Shown here piece by piece: positions 35,691 to 48,498 of a stretch of DNA of 64,000 nucleotides. Made by a program: the position numbers and the translations under genes. Each line of letters opens with the position of its first letter. Position 1 is the first letter of the stretch. This DNA is from Pelagivirga sediminicola. Lineage in GTDB: Bacteria; Pseudomonadota; Alphaproteobacteria; Rhodobacterales; Rhodobacteraceae. The stretch spans positions 1 to 64,000 of the forward strand of contig NZ_QCYH01000013.1 in assembly GCF_003072125.1 (NCBI RefSeq), given 5' to 3'. Below the pieces are notes generated by a model, which was given only the letters and a program-made list of their open reading frames with translations, searched no databases and was not told where the DNA came from.

Positions 35691-37142
35691 GTGTCGAACG
35701 ACCAACTGGACAAAACACCCGATGACGAACAGGCGCTCGAGTCGCGGTTTCCGACGGCCTATACGATCCTGTTCCTGCTGATCGTCGTGATCGCCGCGCT
35801 GACCTGGATCATACCGGCGGGCCAATATGAACGCATTCTTGATCCGGCGCTGGACCGCGAGATTGCCGTCGCCGGCAGCTACGCCGAGGCCGAGCGCAAT
35901 CCACAGGGCTTTGTCGACGTGATGCTGGCGCCCATCGCCGGGTTCTACGATCCCGACAGCTATGCCGCGAACGCCATTGACGTGGCGCTCTTTGTTCTGT
36001 TCCTCGGCGGGTTCCTCGGCGTAGTGAACGCCACGGGCGCGGTCGATACCGGCATCCGCACCGCGATGACGCGCATGAAGGGGCGCGAGGTCTGGATGAT
36101 CCCGATCCTGATGGCGCTGTTTGCACTGGGTGGCACGACCTACGGCATGGCCGAGGAAACGCTGGCCTTCTACGCCATCCTGATCCCCGTCATGATCGCC
36201 GCCGGCTATGACGCGGTGACGGGCGTCGCCGTCATCCTGATTGGCGCGGGCATCGGCGTGCTGGGCTCGACGATCAACCCCTTTGCCACGGTGATCGCAT
36301 CCGATGCGGCGGGGATACCCTTCACCAACGGTATCGTGCTGCGCCTTGTCATCCTGATCGGCGGCCTTGCGATCTGCTCCGCCTTTGTCATGCGCTACGC
36401 AAAGGCGGTGCGGGCCGACCCCTCGCGCTCGGTCGTGGCGCATCAGGCGGCGGCGCACAAGCGCCTGTTCCTTCAGGATACGCCGAAAGGCGAGGTCGAT
36501 GACGTCCTTTCCGGCACGCAAAAGGTCGTGCTGGTCGTCTTTGCGCTGACCTTCGCGGTGATGATCTGGGGCGTCGCCAGCCAAGGCTGGTGGATGGCGC
36601 GTATGGGCGCGCTGTTCCTCGGTGCGGCCATCGTGACGGGTCTCATCGCGCGCATGGGCGAGAAGCGGTTGACCGGCAGCTTCGTCGACGGGGCGCGCGA
36701 TCTGCTGGGTGTTGCGCTGGTCATCGGGCTGGCCCGCGGCATCGTCGTCATCATGGAGCAGGGCATGATCGCCGACACCATCCTGCACAGCGCCGAGCAG
36801 ACGCTGGGCGGCTTGGGCGAGCTTGCCTTCATCAACCTGATGTTCTGGATCGAGGCGGGGATGAGCTTTCTCGTGCCCTCGTCCTCGGGCCTCGCCGTGC
36901 TGTCGATGCCGATCCTCGCGCCGCTGGCGGATTTCGCCAATGTGGGCCGCGATCTGGTGGTCACGGCCTACCAGTCGGCGAACGGCCTCGTGAACCTCAT
37001 CAACCCGACCTTCGCCGTGGTGATCGGCGGGCTGGCCATCGGCCGCGTGTCCTATGACCGCTGGCTGGTCTTCATCTGGCCGCTGCTGGTCATCCTCATC
37101 ATCTTTGTCACCGTTGCGATCAGTATCGCGGCCATTCTCTGA
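35691..37142 (+). CDS. YfcC/ArcD-like anaerobic carrier, probably arginine/ornithine exchange
   Basis: 483 residues, about 12 membrane helices, start GTG 35691. It belongs to the C4-dicarboxylate anaerobic carrier/YfcC family: FPTAYTILFLLIVVIAALTW, NPQGFVDVMLAPIAGF, PILMALFALGGTTYGMAEE, STINPFATVIAS and SSSGLAVLSMPILAPLADF. Family members next to arginine deiminase genes serve as arginine/ornithine exchangers, and here arcA starts 16 bp downstream. Substrate assigned by that context. Confidence 0.85.
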   Translation: MSNDQLDKTPDDEQALESRFPTAYTILFLLIVVIAALTWIIPAGQYERILDPALDREIAVAGSYAEAERNPQGFVDVMLAPIAGFYDPDSYAANAIDVALFVLFLGGFLGVVNATGAVDTGIRTAMTRMKGREVWMIPILMALFALGGTTYGMAEETLAFYAILIPVMIAAGYDAVTGVAVILIGAGIGVLGSTINPFATVIASDAAGIPFTNGIVLRLVILIGGLAICSAFVMRYAKAVRADPSRSVVAHQAAAHKRLFLQDTPKGEVDDVLSGTQKVVLVVFALTFAVMIWGVASQGWWMARMGALFLGAAIVTGLIARMGEKRLTGSFVDGARDLLGVALVIGLARGIVVIMEQGMIADTILHSAEQTLGGLGELAFINLMFWIEAGMSFLVPSSSGLAVLSMPILAPLADFANVGRDLVVTAYQSANGLVNLINPTFAVVIGGLAIGRVSYDRWLVFIWPLLVILIIFVTVAISIAAIL

Positions 37143-37157
37143 ACGAAAGGAAATACG

Positions 37158-38387
37158 ATGTCCGATCAAAGTCTTGGGGTTCACTCGGAATCCGGAAAAT
37201 TGCGACAGGTCATCATCTGTCGCCCGGGTCTCGCCCATCGTCGTCTGACACCAGACAATTGCGAGGAAATGCTGTTCGACGATGTCTTCTGGGTCAAACA
37301 GGCGCAAAAGGATCACGATGCCTTCGGTCAAGCGATGACCGATGAGGGCGTCGAGGTGCTGGAGACCGGTGCCCTGCTGGCGGAGACGCTGGAGATTGCG
37401 GAGGCGCGTAAATGGGTGCTGGACCACCGCATCGCCGCCATCCATGTCGGCGTCGGCATGCGTCGCGAATTGCGCGACTGGATGGACGACTTGCCGGCGA
37501 GCGAACTGGCGAAATGGCTGATCGGCGGGCTGACCGTCTCCGATCTCCCGTTCGAGGTGACGGGCATGTTCGGTGCCTATCTGGGCCACCATGGATTTGT
37601 CCTGCCGCCGCTGCCGAACTTCCTTTTCACCCGCGACAACTCGGCTTGGGTTTATGGCGGCGTGACGCTGAACCCGATGTATTGGCAGGCCCGCCGCCCC
37701 GAGACGCTGCTGACGGCTGCGATCTACAAGTATCACCCCAAGTTCGAGGGCCAGGTCGAGGTGATCTGGGGCGATCCGTTGCAGAACTATGGCCTCGCGA
37801 CGCTGGAAGGCGGCGACATCATGCCCGTTGGTGACGGTGTCGTGCTGGTCGGCATGGGCGAGCGGACGTCGCCTCAGGCCGTGGGCCTTCTGGCCGAGGC
37901 GCTGTTCGATCAAGGCCGGGCAAACCGCGTCGTCGCCTGCCAGATGCCGAAATCGCGCGCGGCGATGCACCTCGATACGGTCTTCACCTTCTGCGGCGGC
38001 GATGTCGTCACCAGCTTCAAGGAAGTGGCGGACGAGATGACCTGCTATGACCTGCACCCCGCCGAAGGCAACAAGCCGCTGGACATGCGCCACGACAAGC
38101 GCGCGATGTTCGATGTCGTCGCCGATGTCATGGGCTTCAAGAAGCTCAATGTCATCCCCACCGGCGGGCACGACCCGTTCGAGCAATCGCGCGAGCAGTG
38201 GAACGACGGCAACAACGTGCTGGCCCTGCGGCCCGGTGTGGTCATGGGCTACGACCGCAACGACGACACCAACGCCGCACTGCGCGCCGAGGGGATCGAG
38301 GTGATCGAAATGCCCGGTGCCGAGCTGGGCCGGGGCAGGGGCGGCAGCCGCTGCATGTCCTGCCCCACCATCCGCGATGCAGTGTGA
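37158..38387 (+). CDS. arcA: Arginine deiminase
   Basis: 409 residues. Hydrolyses L-arginine to citrulline and ammonia, first step of the ADI pathway. Seen: [68 protein letters not shown] (catalytic His), [19 protein letters not shown] and the terminal [16 protein letters not shown] with the nucleophilic Cys. Full family length. Start ATG 37158 is behind GAAAGGAA. arcB follows 14 bp later. Confidence 0.96.
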   Translation: MSDQSLGVHSESGKLRQVIICRPGLAHRRLTPDNCEEMLFDDVFWVKQAQKDHDAFGQAMTDEGVEVLETGALLAETLEIAEARKWVLDHRIAAIHVGVGMRRELRDWMDDLPASELAKWLIGGLTVSDLPFEVTGMFGAYLGHHGFVLPPLPNFLFTRDNSAWVYGGVTLNPMYWQARRPETLLTAAIYKYHPKFEGQVEVIWGDPLQNYGLATLEGGDIMPVGDGVVLVGMGERTSPQAVGLLAEALFDQGRANRVVACQMPKSRAAMHLDTVFTFCGGDVVTSFKEVADEMTCYDLHPAEGNKPLDMRHDKRAMFDVVADVMGFKKLNVIPTGGHDPFEQSREQWNDGNNVLALRPGVVMGYDRNDDTNAALRAEGIEVIEMPGAELGRGRGGSRCMSCPTIRDAV

Positions 38388-38401
38388 CAAGGAGTAAAGT
38401 A

Positions 38402-39403
38402 ATGGCTTTCAACCTGAAAAACCGCAGTTTCCTGACGCTGCGCGACTATACCCCGGCCGAAATCGCCTTCCTGCTGAGGCTGTCGGCGGACCTCAAGGCC
38501 GCGAAGTATTCCGGCACCGAGGTGGAGACGCTGAAAGGCCGCGAGATCGCGCTCATCTTCGAGAAGAACAGCACGCGCACGCGCGTCGGCTTCGAGGTGG
38601 CGGCGCACGATCAGGGCGCGACGGTCACCTACCTTGGCCCCACGGGCACCCATATCGGCACCAAGGAAACGGTCAAGGACACCGCCCGCGTTCTGGGCCG
38701 CGTCTACGACGCGATCGAATACCGCGGCTTTGGCCAGAAGATCGTGCAGGAACTGGCCGACTGGTCGGGCGTGCCAGTCTATAACGGGCTGACGGATGAA
38801 TTTCACCCGACGCAGATCCTGGCTGATTTTCTCACCATGCAGGAGCACGCCGAGAAACCTCTGCGCGAGGTCGCCTATTGCTTCATCGGGGACGCGGGCA
38901 ACAACATGGGCGACAGCCTGCTCATCGGCGGGGCCAAGATGGGCATGGATGTGCGACTGTGCGCGCCCAAATCGCTCTGGCCCACGCCGGCGATACAGGA
39001 CGAGGCGCAGGACATCGCCAAGGAGACCGGCGCGCGCATCACCATCACCGACGATGTGGACGAGGGCGTGAAGGGTGCCGATTTCGTCTATACCGATGTC
39101 TGGGTGTCGATGGGCGAAAGCAAGGAAAAATGGGCCGAGCGGATCGACCTGCTGAAACCCTATCAGGTCAATGCCGATGTGATGGAAAAAACCGGCAATC
39201 CGCGCGCCCGCTTCATGCACTGCTTGCCAGCCTTTCACAACACCGACACCGAGGTGGGCCAAGACATTGAGAATGAGTTTGGCCTCAATGCGATGGAAGT
39301 CACCGAGGAAGTGTTCGAGAGCCCCGCGTCGATCGTCTTTGACCAGGCGGAGAACCGGATGCACACGATCAAGGCGGTTCTCGTCGCCACATTGGGGGGC
39401 TGA
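38402..39403 (+). CDS. arcB: Ornithine carbamoyltransferase (catabolic)
   Basis: 333 residues from ATG 38402 with AAGGAG upstream. In the ADI pathway it splits citrulline to carbamoyl phosphate and ornithine. Motifs: [20 protein letters not shown] (carbamoyl-phosphate loop), [45 protein letters not shown], and the [14 protein letters not shown] site that binds ornithine. Close resemblance to ArcB/ArgF and its operon place point to the catabolic role. Confidence 0.95.
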   Translation: MAFNLKNRSFLTLRDYTPAEIAFLLRLSADLKAAKYSGTEVETLKGREIALIFEKNSTRTRVGFEVAAHDQGATVTYLGPTGTHIGTKETVKDTARVLGRVYDAIEYRGFGQKIVQELADWSGVPVYNGLTDEFHPTQILADFLTMQEHAEKPLREVAYCFIGDAGNNMGDSLLIGGAKMGMDVRLCAPKSLWPTPAIQDEAQDIAKETGARITITDDVDEGVKGADFVYTDVWVSMGESKEKWAERIDLLKPYQVNADVMEKTGNPRARFMHCLPAFHNTDTEVGQDIENEFGLNAMEVTEEVFESPASIVFDQAENRMHTIKAVLVATLGG

Positions 39404-39406
39404 ACC

Positions 39407-40336
39407 ATGCTTGTCGTCGCAGCCCTTGGCGGCAATGCCCTGCTGGAGCGCGGGCAGCCCCTGACGGCGGAAAACCAGCGGGCCAACGCGCGCCGCGCCG
39501 CCGCCGCGCTGGCCGAAATCGTGCATGCCGGCCACGATCTGGTCATTACCCACGGCAACGGCCCACAAGTCGGTCTGCTGGCCCTTCAGGGGGCCGCCTA
39601 CAAGCCGGACGAGGCCTATCCGCTGGACGTGCTCGGGGCCGAGTCCGGCGGCATGATCGGCTACATGATCGAGCAGGAGCTGGAAAATGCGCTGAACCAC
39701 GCGCGCCCGGTCGCGACACTGCTCACGCAGGTGGTCGTGGATGGGACCGATCCGGCCTTTCAGGCGCCGACCAAGTTTATCGGCCCGGTATACGAGCGGG
39801 CCGAGGCCGAGGCGCGGGCCGCAGCGGCAGGTTGGAGCATCGCGCAGGACGGCGACAAGTGGCGCCGCGTCGTGCCGTCGCCCAAACCTGTCGAGATCCC
39901 CGATATCCGCGTGCTGAAGCTGCTCTTGGATCAAGGTGTCATCGTGATCTGTACCGGCGGCGGCGGCATCCCCGTTCTGCGCGACAAGGACGGCGGCCTG
40001 ACCGGTATCGAGGCGGTGATCGACAAGGACGCGGCCAGCGCGCTTCTGGCGCAGGAGCTGGGCGCGGACGCGCTTCTGCTTCTGACGGACGTGCCCGCCG
40101 TGATGACGGACTTCGGCACGTCCGAGCAGGCCGAGATTGGCGAGATTTCCCCCGATGACGCGCTGACGCTGGACCTGCCCGCAGGGTCGATGCGCCCCAA
40201 GGTCGCCGCCGCCGCCGAGTTTGCCGGTAGCGGCGGCATGGCCGGGATCGGACGGCTGGACAGCGCGCTCGACATTTTGGACGGCAAGGCCGGGACGCGG
40301 ATCGTTTCTGTGAAGTCGGATAAGCGAACGGAGTAG
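39407..40336 (+). CDS. arcC: Carbamate kinase
   Basis: 309 residues. Makes ATP from carbamoyl phosphate and ADP, the energy-yielding step of the ADI pathway. Motifs: [84 protein letters not shown] and [15 protein letters not shown] 39407 follows the arcB stop by 3 bp. Its stop is TAG, showing that amber is an ordinary stop in this genome. Confidence 0.96.
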   Translation: MLVVAALGGNALLERGQPLTAENQRANARRAAAALAEIVHAGHDLVITHGNGPQVGLLALQGAAYKPDEAYPLDVLGAESGGMIGYMIEQELENALNHARPVATLLTQVVVDGTDPAFQAPTKFIGPVYERAEAEARAAAAGWSIAQDGDKWRRVVPSPKPVEIPDIRVLKLLLDQGVIVICTGGGGIPVLRDKDGGLTGIEAVIDKDAASALLAQELGADALLLLTDVPAVMTDFGTSEQAEIGEISPDDALTLDLPAGSMRPKVAAAAEFAGSGGMAGIGRLDSALDILDGKAGTRIVSVKSDKRTE

Positions 40337-40340
40337 AGAA

Positions 40341-42674
<2,334 letters not shown>

Positions 42675-42676
42675 CC

Positions 42677-42931
42677 ATGACAGGAGACCGCAACGACAGA
42701 GACCGGATCGGGCGCGACAATCCCGGCCCCAGCCCGCTGCGCGGGATCGGCGTCTTCGGGATGATCGGCTGGGCGGTCGCCGTGCCGACGGTGGCGGGCG
42801 CGTTCCTGGGGCTTTGGCTGAACCGCGCATACCCGCAGGGGTTTTCTTGGACCATCGCGCTGATCCTCGGGGGCGTGGTCATCGGCGCCCTGCTGGCCTG
42901 GGCATGGATCGACAAGGAGGGTGGCGAGTGA
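42677..42931 (+). CDS. atpQ: N-type ATPase accessory subunit AtpQ (AtpI/AtpZ-like)
   Basis: 84 residues with two membrane helices (IGVFGMIGWAVAVPTVAGAF and FSWTIALILGGVVIGALLAW), the AtpI/AtpZ-like hairpin. In N-ATPase operons this position between atpC and atpR is AtpQ. The stop and the AtpR start share a base (TGATG). Likely helps assemble the c-ring. Confidence 0.85.
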   Translation: MTGDRNDRDRIGRDNPGPSPLRGIGVFGMIGWAVAVPTVAGAFLGLWLNRAYPQGFSWTIALILGGVVIGALLAWAWIDKEGGE

Positions 42932-43233
42932 TGTTGGCTATCGACTGGACTGCTTTCGCGCTCGGCACGCTGGCCGGATCGGCTGCCGGGGCGTTTTACT
43001 TCGCGGGGCTCGCCTGGGGGGTGCGGCTCGCGTTGGGGCACGCAAGGCCGATGGCCGTGCTCTTGCCCAGTGCAGCCCTGCGGATCGCCCTTCTGCTGAT
43101 CGCAGGCTGGTGGACCGCGCAGCTGGGCGCGGTGGCACTGGCGGCCTGCGCGCTGGCATTCCTCGGCCTGCGCGTCGTCTTTGTGGCCGCCGCACGGCGC
43201 ACCCCCGCGAAAGGAGGCGCATCATGGAGTTGA
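42931..43233 (+). CDS. atpR: N-type ATPase subunit AtpR
   Basis: 100 residues with three membrane helices: FALGTLAGSAAGAFYFAGLA, PSAALRIALLLIAGWW and AVALAACALAFLGLRVVFVAA. AtpR is unique to N-ATPases. The arginine in helix 2 (AALRIALL) fits proposals that it contacts the c-subunit carboxylate. Start ATG 42931; a GTG at 42928 is also in frame. It overlaps atpB by 10 bp. Confidence 0.85.
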   Translation: MLAIDWTAFALGTLAGSAAGAFYFAGLAWGVRLALGHARPMAVLLPSAALRIALLLIAGWWTAQLGAVALAACALAFLGLRVVFVAAARRTPAKGGASWS

Positions 43234-43916
43234 CGCCTGACACCACGATCCTGTTCACCATCGCCGGTTTTGGCCTGAATGCGACCATCGTTTTCACCTG
43301 GGTCGTCATGGCCCTGCTGACAGTGGCGTCCATCCTGATCACGCGGGGGCTCGAGCCCGACGTGCCACCGAACCGATGGCGCACGGTGCTGGAGGCGATC
43401 GTGCTGACCATTCAGGATCAGATCGACGAGATCAGCGCGCGCCCCGACCGGCGTCTGCTGTATTTCTCGGGCACGCTTTTCCTCTTCATTGTCGTATCTA
43501 ACATGCTGACAGTCGTGCCGGGATGGCACGCGCCGACCGCCTCGCTTTCGACGACGGCGGGGCTTGCGCTGGCGGTGCTGGTCGCCGTGCCGCTCTTCGG
43601 GATCGGCAGCCGGGGGGTGGGTGGCTACCTGCACAGCTACATGGAGCCGAACATCATCATGCTGCCTTTCAACATCATCGGCGAGGTGTCGCGAGGCATC
43701 TCCCTCGCCATTCGCCTTTACGGCAACGTTATGAGCGGCGCGGTGATCGTGGCGATCCTGCTGGGCGTCGCGCCGTTCTTCTTTCCCGTGGTGATGGATC
43801 TGCTGGGTCTGCTGACGGGCGTCATCCAAGCCTACATCTTCGCCATACTCGCCACCGTCTACATCTCCTCCGCCACGGCGGAGCCGGAAATCCAAAATGC
43901 AAAGGAGCAGACATGA
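43224..43916 (+). CDS. atpB: N-type ATPase, Fo subunit a
   Basis: 230 residues from ATG 43224 behind AAAGGAGG. Five or six helices; the essential stator arginine is in ISLAIRLYGNVMSGAVIV. The end VIQAYIFAILATVYISSATA is the conserved half-channel helix. Translation is coupled to atpE (ATGA). Confidence 0.92.
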   Translation: MELTPDTTILFTIAGFGLNATIVFTWVVMALLTVASILITRGLEPDVPPNRWRTVLEAIVLTIQDQIDEISARPDRRLLYFSGTLFLFIVVSNMLTVVPGWHAPTASLSTTAGLALAVLVAVPLFGIGSRGVGGYLHSYMEPNIIMLPFNIIGEVSRGISLAIRLYGNVMSGAVIVAILLGVAPFFFPVVMDLLGLLTGVIQAYIFAILATVYISSATAEPEIQNAKEQT

Positions 43917-44203
43917 CCGATCTTTCCATCATCGCCGCCATTTCCATCTTCACCGCCGGGCTGAGCGTCGCGTTCGGTGCAATTGGCCCGGCGCTCGGCG
44001 AGGGGCGCGCGGCGGCTGCGGCGCTCGACTCCATCGCCCAGCAGCCCGACGCGGGATCGACCCTGTCGCGCACGCTTTTCGTCAGCCTCGCGATGATCGA
44101 ATCCACCGCGATCTACTGCTTCGTGATCGCGATGATCCTGCTGTTCGCCAATCCGTTCTGGAACGCCGCGCTCGAGGCGGCAGCGCCGGGGGCCGGAGGC
44201 TGA
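43913..44203 (+). CDS. atpE: N-type ATPase, Fo subunit c
   Basis: 96 residues forming a two-helix hairpin: helix 1 has GPALGEGRAAAAALDSIAQQ, helix 2 has LAMIESTAIYCFVIAMILLF. E63 is the ion-binding carboxylate; S64, T65 and Y68 match the E-S-T-x-x-Y ligand set of Na+-type rings. E30 stands where Na+ rings have Gln, giving the two-carboxylate pattern reported for N-ATPases. The coupling ion (Na+ or H+) is therefore uncertain. Confidence 0.93.
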   Translation: MTDLSIIAAISIFTAGLSVAFGAIGPALGEGRAAAAALDSIAQQPDAGSTLSRTLFVSLAMIESTAIYCFVIAMILLFANPFWNAALEAAAPGAGG

Positions 44204-44206
44204 GCC

Positions 44207-44965
44207 ATGTCCATCGACTGGATCACGGTCGCCGCGCAGATCGCCAACTTCTTGGTGCTGGTGTGGCTTCTCAAACGGTTCCTCTACCGTCCGATCCTGG
44301 ATGGCATAGACGCGCGCGAGCGCCGGATCGCCGAGCGGATGGTGGAGGCGGGCCGCATCCGCCAGCAGGCCGAGGCCGCCGAGGCCAGACACGACGCCGA
44401 GATCGCGCGGCTGAAAGAGGGCCATGAAGGTGTGATCGAGAAAGCCCGCCAAGAGGCCGAGGAGGAGCGCGACGCGTTGCTCAGGCAGGCCCGCGAACGG
44501 TTGGAGCGCGAGCAGGCCGCGCGCGAGGAGGCCCGCGCGGACGAGGCGCGCCGCTATACCGCCGATCTGGAACTCCGCGGCGCATCAGCGCTGGTCGCGC
44601 TGTTGCGCAAGGCGCTGAGGGATCTCGCAGGGGAAACGCTGGAGGATCGCATCATAGCCCGCGCGGCCGAGCGCCTGCCCGACATGGCCGGCGATCTGGC
44701 GGAGGCCGCCGGCAGGGACAGTGACGCCATCGTCACGTCGAAAGACCCGCTGCCGGAGGATCTGCAAGCGCAGCTCACGCGCCAGATCAACGATGCTCTA
44801 CCGGATATCGCCGTGCATTTCCGGACCGATCCCGAGCAATCCCCCGGCCTCGGCCTGCGCGTCGGCGGCGCGCAACTGGGCTGGAGCACCGACAGCTACG
44901 TCAACGGCCTGCGGGCGATACTGGAGAACGCGCGCCATGGAAGGGGTGAGGCCAATGCCGCATGA
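44207..44965 (+). CDS. atpF: N-type ATPase, Fo subunit b with delta-like C-terminal region
   Basis: 252 residues, longer than a plain b subunit. N-terminal TM helix ([20 protein letters not shown]), a long charged coiled coil (about residues 35-130, rich in E, R and A), then a C-terminal region [20 protein letters not shown] ending [20 protein letters not shown] that resembles the delta-subunit end. N-ATPase operons lack a separate delta gene, as here, and this extension replaces it. Confidence 0.9.
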   Translation: MSIDWITVAAQIANFLVLVWLLKRFLYRPILDGIDARERRIAERMVEAGRIRQQAEAAEARHDAEIARLKEGHEGVIEKARQEAEEERDALLRQARERLEREQAAREEARADEARRYTADLELRGASALVALLRKALRDLAGETLEDRIIARAAERLPDMAGDLAEAAGRDSDAIVTSKDPLPEDLQAQLTRQINDALPDIAVHFRTDPEQSPGLGLRVGGAQLGWSTDSYVNGLRAILENARHGRGEANAA

Positions 44966-46463
44966 AGATAAGTTGTTGCAAGACCTGCTCGACGCACCCG
45001 CACCCGCGCCCGAACTGAGCGAGATCGGGCAGGTGGCCGAGATCGGCGACGGGATTGCCATCGTGGCCGGCCTTGCCCGCGCCCTCGTGGATGAGCTTCT
45101 CGATTTCGGCGGCGGGCTGATGGGCGTCGTCTTCGATTTGGAGGAGGGGCGACTGGGCGTCGTCCTTCTGGGCGCTGCGGGCCATGTCGTGCCCGGCGCG
45201 GACGTGCGCCGCACCGGCGAGGTGGTCGCGGTGCCGGTGGGCCGCACGCTCTTGGGCCGTGTCGTCGATGCGCTGGGACGTCCGCGAGACGAGGGCGGCG
45301 AGGTCCGCACGGACCGCACCCGCCCCATCGAGATGGAGGCCCCCGGCGTGCTGGATCGCGCGCCCGTGGCGCGCCCGCTGGCGACCGGGCTGAAAGCCGT
45401 CGATGCCACCGTGCCCGTGGGCCTCGGCCAGCGCGAACTGATCATCGGCGACCGGCAGACCGGCAAGACGTCCATCGCGATTGACACTATCCTGAACCAG
45501 AAGGACACGGATGTGATCTGCGTCTATTGCGCCATCGGCCAGCGGGGTGATGCGGTGGCCAAGGTGATCGGCGCGATCCGCGACGGCGGTATGATGGAGC
45601 GGACCATCATGCTGTCGGCCGGCGACGAAGAGGCCCCGGGCCTCAGCTATGTCGCGCCTTACGCCGCGATATCGATGGCCGAAGACCTCGCGCAGGGGGG
45701 CAATGACGTCGTCGTCATCCTGGATGATCTGACGCATCACGCCCATTCCTACCGCGAGTTGTCACTGCTCCTGCGCCGCCCGCCGGGGCGCGAGGCGTTT
45801 CCGGGCGATATCTTCTACCTCCATGCTAGGCTGCTGGAACGGGCGGGCCAGTTCGCGGATCACGCGGGCCGCGGATCCATCACCGCGCTGCCGGTGGTGG
45901 AAACGCAGGCGGAAAACCTCTCGGCCTATATCCCGACAAACCTCATCTCGATCACCGACGGGCAGATCTACCTCTCACCCCGCCTCGTGCGCCGTAACCA
46001 GTTTCCGGCGGTTGATCTGGGCGTTTCGGTCAGCCGCGTAGGCGGCAAGGCGCAGGCGCCCGCGTTCCGCGACGTGGCGGGCAACCTGCGCGTGACGCTG
46101 TCGCAATTCGAAGAGCTGGAGGAATTCGCGCGCTTCGGCACCCGCCTCGACGAGGATACCCGCCGCAAGCTGGCGCGCGGCGCTGCGGTGCGCGCCGCCC
46201 TGCGCCAGAACGAGCGCGATCCGATGCCTGGCGACGAGCAGCTGGCAGTGCTTCTGGCCGCGATGGACGGGTTGCTGGACGACATGAGCGAGGCTGACGC
46301 AACGGCCGCGATGAACATCATACGCAAGGACATGCGCGAGAATGACGGCGACACGGCGGATCTCATTGCGACGGGGCGCACCCTCGGGGACGAGGGGCGC
46401 GGGCGCATCGTGAGCGGGGCCCGCGCCGCCTTGGCGGAGGGAACAGATGGCGCAGACGCTTGA
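44955..46463 (+). CDS. atpA: N-type ATPase, F1 subunit alpha
   Basis: 502 residues from ATG 44955, chosen for GGGGTGAGG upstream; ATG 44937 would add six. Motifs: [18 protein letters not shown]-loop [72 protein letters not shown] and the arginine-finger region [12 protein letters not shown]. It overlaps atpF by 11 bp and atpG by 17 bp. Confidence 0.94.
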   Translation: MPHEDKLLQDLLDAPAPAPELSEIGQVAEIGDGIAIVAGLARALVDELLDFGGGLMGVVFDLEEGRLGVVLLGAAGHVVPGADVRRTGEVVAVPVGRTLLGRVVDALGRPRDEGGEVRTDRTRPIEMEAPGVLDRAPVARPLATGLKAVDATVPVGLGQRELIIGDRQTGKTSIAIDTILNQKDTDVICVYCAIGQRGDAVAKVIGAIRDGGMMERTIMLSAGDEEAPGLSYVAPYAAISMAEDLAQGGNDVVVILDDLTHHAHSYRELSLLLRRPPGREAFPGDIFYLHARLLERAGQFADHAGRGSITALPVVETQAENLSAYIPTNLISITDGQIYLSPRLVRRNQFPAVDLGVSVSRVGGKAQAPAFRDVAGNLRVTLSQFEELEEFARFGTRLDEDTRRKLARGAAVRAALRQNERDPMPGDEQLAVLLAAMDGLLDDMSEADATAAMNIIRKDMRENDGDTADLIATGRTLGDEGRGRIVSGARAALAEGTDGADA

Positions 46464-47355
46464 AGTCCTGATACGGCGAACCGACACGATGGACGGCATT
46501 CGCGGAATCGTGCGCACGATGAAGACGATGTCGGCCATCAATGCGGCCCCTTACGAGCAAGCCGCCGAGGCCATCGACGTCTGGCGCGAGACCATCCTCG
46601 AGGGGCTGCACGCATTCTTGTACTGCAACGGTCCGCTCAGGCGGGACCCGGTGGAGGCGCCGCAAAGGGTGTTGATCGTCATGGGTTCGGACCACGGGCT
46701 TTGCGGCAATTACAACGAACTGCTGGCGCGTGAGGTCACCCGTCACACGGCCCTGCGCGACGTGCCCGTCATCTGCGTCGGCGCGCAGATGGAGGACGCG
46801 CTGCGGGGCGAGGAAATCCTCCCGGAGGACGTGCTGATGCCGCCGGCCAATACAGACGGGTTGATTCGGCTCTCGGGTCAGCTGGTCACGCGGCTAGACG
46901 CGCGGCGCAGCCGGGCTGCCTCGGGCGATCTGGCGGCCGATCTCATCTACATGGAGCGCGGCGCGCATGGTCTGCAATCGCCGGTGACGCAGGCGCTTCT
47001 GCCGCTCGATCCGGAAATGCTGGAGGTCATGGCGCAGCGGCCCTGGAACTCGCGTAGCCTGCCGCAGTTCAGCCTGCCGGCACCTGATCTGCTGGCGGCA
47101 CTGGTGCGCAATCTGGTCTTCGCCACGCTCTATCGCGCCGCCGCCGAGGCGCTGGTGACGGAAAACGCGGCCCGGCTGGCGCGGATGCAGCAGGCCGAGC
47201 AATCGGTGGATGAACGCCTGGAGGACCTGCAATCGGAAACGCGCCAGGTCCGGCAAAGCGAGATCACGACCGAACTGCTGGACGTGATCGTCGGGTTCGA
47301 GGCGCTCAAGGGGCGGGACCGTCGCCAGAGGCGCGATGCCGAGAGTCGCGATTGA
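46447..47355 (+). CDS. atpG: N-type ATPase, F1 subunit gamma
   Basis: 302 residues. Central shaft: N-terminal coil [20 protein letters not shown], middle [19 protein letters not shown], and C-terminal coil [20 protein letters not shown] ending [19 protein letters not shown]. It is the last structural gene, which completes the N-ATPase set (D, C, Q, R, B, E, F, A, G) with nothing missing. Confidence 0.93.
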   Translation: MAQTLEVLIRRTDTMDGIRGIVRTMKTMSAINAAPYEQAAEAIDVWRETILEGLHAFLYCNGPLRRDPVEAPQRVLIVMGSDHGLCGNYNELLAREVTRHTALRDVPVICVGAQMEDALRGEEILPEDVLMPPANTDGLIRLSGQLVTRLDARRSRAASGDLAADLIYMERGAHGLQSPVTQALLPLDPEMLEVMAQRPWNSRSLPQFSLPAPDLLAALVRNLVFATLYRAAAEALVTENAARLARMQQAEQSVDERLEDLQSETRQVRQSEITTELLDVIVGFEALKGRDRRQRRDAESRD

Positions 47356-47373
47356 TGGACGCCGGAGGCGCGG

Positions 47374-47880
47374 ATGATGGTACATGAGATCATGCAGTCG
47401 AACGTCACCACGATCGGGCCGAACACCTCCGTTCGCGCCGCCGCGGCGTTGATGGCGAACCTCGATATCGGCATGCTGCCGGTCTGCGATGGCGACAAGC
47501 CCGTCGGGATCGTGACGGACCGTGATCAGGTCGTGCGGCTGATGTTCGATCTGGAGCCGAACGCAGACCTCCCCGTCGGCGCGCTCATGTCGCGGCCGGT
47601 CCTTTGCTGCCGGCCCGATCACGATGTCGTCCGGGCGGCCCGGCTCATGGGGCGTCAGCGGGTCAGGCGGCTTGTCGTGTGCGATGATGCCGGGGCGCTG
47701 ATCGGCGTCCTGTCGCTGGGCGATATCGCCCGCGACGCGAGCGAGGAACTGGCCGGGCAGGCGCGGCACCTTGGGCCGTTCAACCCCGAGGGCATGGGCC
47801 AGGTCGATGGCATTGGCCGTAATATAGTGCAGCGTCCTGAGATCCGGGCGAATGTTGATCGCGGCATCGGATACGAATAG
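47374..47880 (+). CDS. Two-CBS-domain protein with foreign C-terminus
   Basis: 168 codons. Two CBS motifs: VHEIMQSNVTTIGPNTSVRA with LPVCDGDKPVGIVTDRD, and GALMSRPVLCCRPDHDVV with RRLVVCDDAGALIGVLSLGD. CBS pairs sense adenylate charge. After SEELAGQA (about 47765) the frame runs on through sequence that is antisense to a phosphotransacylase remnant, so the last ~37 residues are not native. The gene therefore lost its real end at a recombination junction. It may still fold. Confidence 0.85.
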   Translation: MMVHEIMQSNVTTIGPNTSVRAAAALMANLDIGMLPVCDGDKPVGIVTDRDQVVRLMFDLEPNADLPVGALMSRPVLCCRPDHDVVRAARLMGRQRVRRLVVCDDAGALIGVLSLGDIARDASEELAGQARHLGPFNPEGMGQVDGIGRNIVQRPEIRANVDRGIGYE

Positions 47881-48301
47881 CAGCCGTGCGTAGCTGCACA
47901 CGTCGACGGCAAAGACATGGCTCATCCTGCGCCGGGTGTGCAGCGCCGTTTCCGAAACCACGGCATGCATCAACACATGGGTTCGCAGCGCGCCTTTCAT
48001 TAGCCCGTCCACCTTGCCCGTCACGGCCAGATCGATCGCTGCCCTGGCGGACTGCTCCGGCGTGTCGGCAAGATGCGTGCCGGCGTCCTGCGCCACTTGC
48101 CGGACCTCCAGTTCGGGGCCGACGATCACCGCGTCGATCAAGCCCCCTGTTCCAGCTTTCCAGCGCACCGAGCAGTCTCGGGCCATCCACCGGATGGACG
48201 ACGGCGACCTTGACCGGATCGATTTCGCGCTCAAGTTGTTCCAGCCGATCCGGGTGCAATTCTTGCCGCGCTTCGGAACCGATGGTCTTGTTCGTATTCA
48301 T
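47766..48301 (-). pseudogene. Truncated, frameshifted phosphate acyltransferase (Ptb-like)
   Basis: From ATG 48301 the N-terminus (MNTNKTIGSEARQELHPDRL ... VAVVHPVDGPRLLGALE) is followed, in another frame, by GLIDAVIVGPELEVRQVAQ, GKVDGLMKGALRTHVLMHAV, RRRMSHVFAVDV and SDAAINIRPDLRTLHYITAN. A one-base shift near 48160 breaks the frame. After GVERPKV the homology ends abruptly at about 47766, where the end of the CBS gene begins on the other strand. Only half the enzyme is left. It is a second, dead relative of the gene at 29085. Confidence 0.85.
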
Positions 48302-48498
48302 CCCATGTTCCCTTTTTCGCGGCGGCCCGGCCCGGGTCGGCAAGTGCGGGCGGCGTTCAAGTCATGCGACGCTTCCGGAGCTATTGGCAGCGTTCCTGTA
48401 CCCGCGCGTTGATCGCGGTTAATCGAAGCGGAAGACCGTAGGTAAGGGGATTAAGGATTGTCGTTCGGAAAATGTCCTTGCCGATGATAGCCAACCGC

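Noticed and set aside
35658..38390. 910-codon open frame on the minus strand
   Set aside because: Exactly antisense to the YfcC-like carrier and arcA, which have clear family motifs. High GC at third positions creates long shadow frames.
46894..47765. Minus-strand frame as an N-ward extension of the phosphotransacylase fragment
   Set aside because: Below 47766 it is antisense to CBS and atpG; family homology stops at the junction.
48408..48424. TTGATCGCGGTTAA as an FNR box upstream of the dead phosphotransacylase
   Set aside because: The right half matches poorly, and it faces a pseudogene, so support is too weak.
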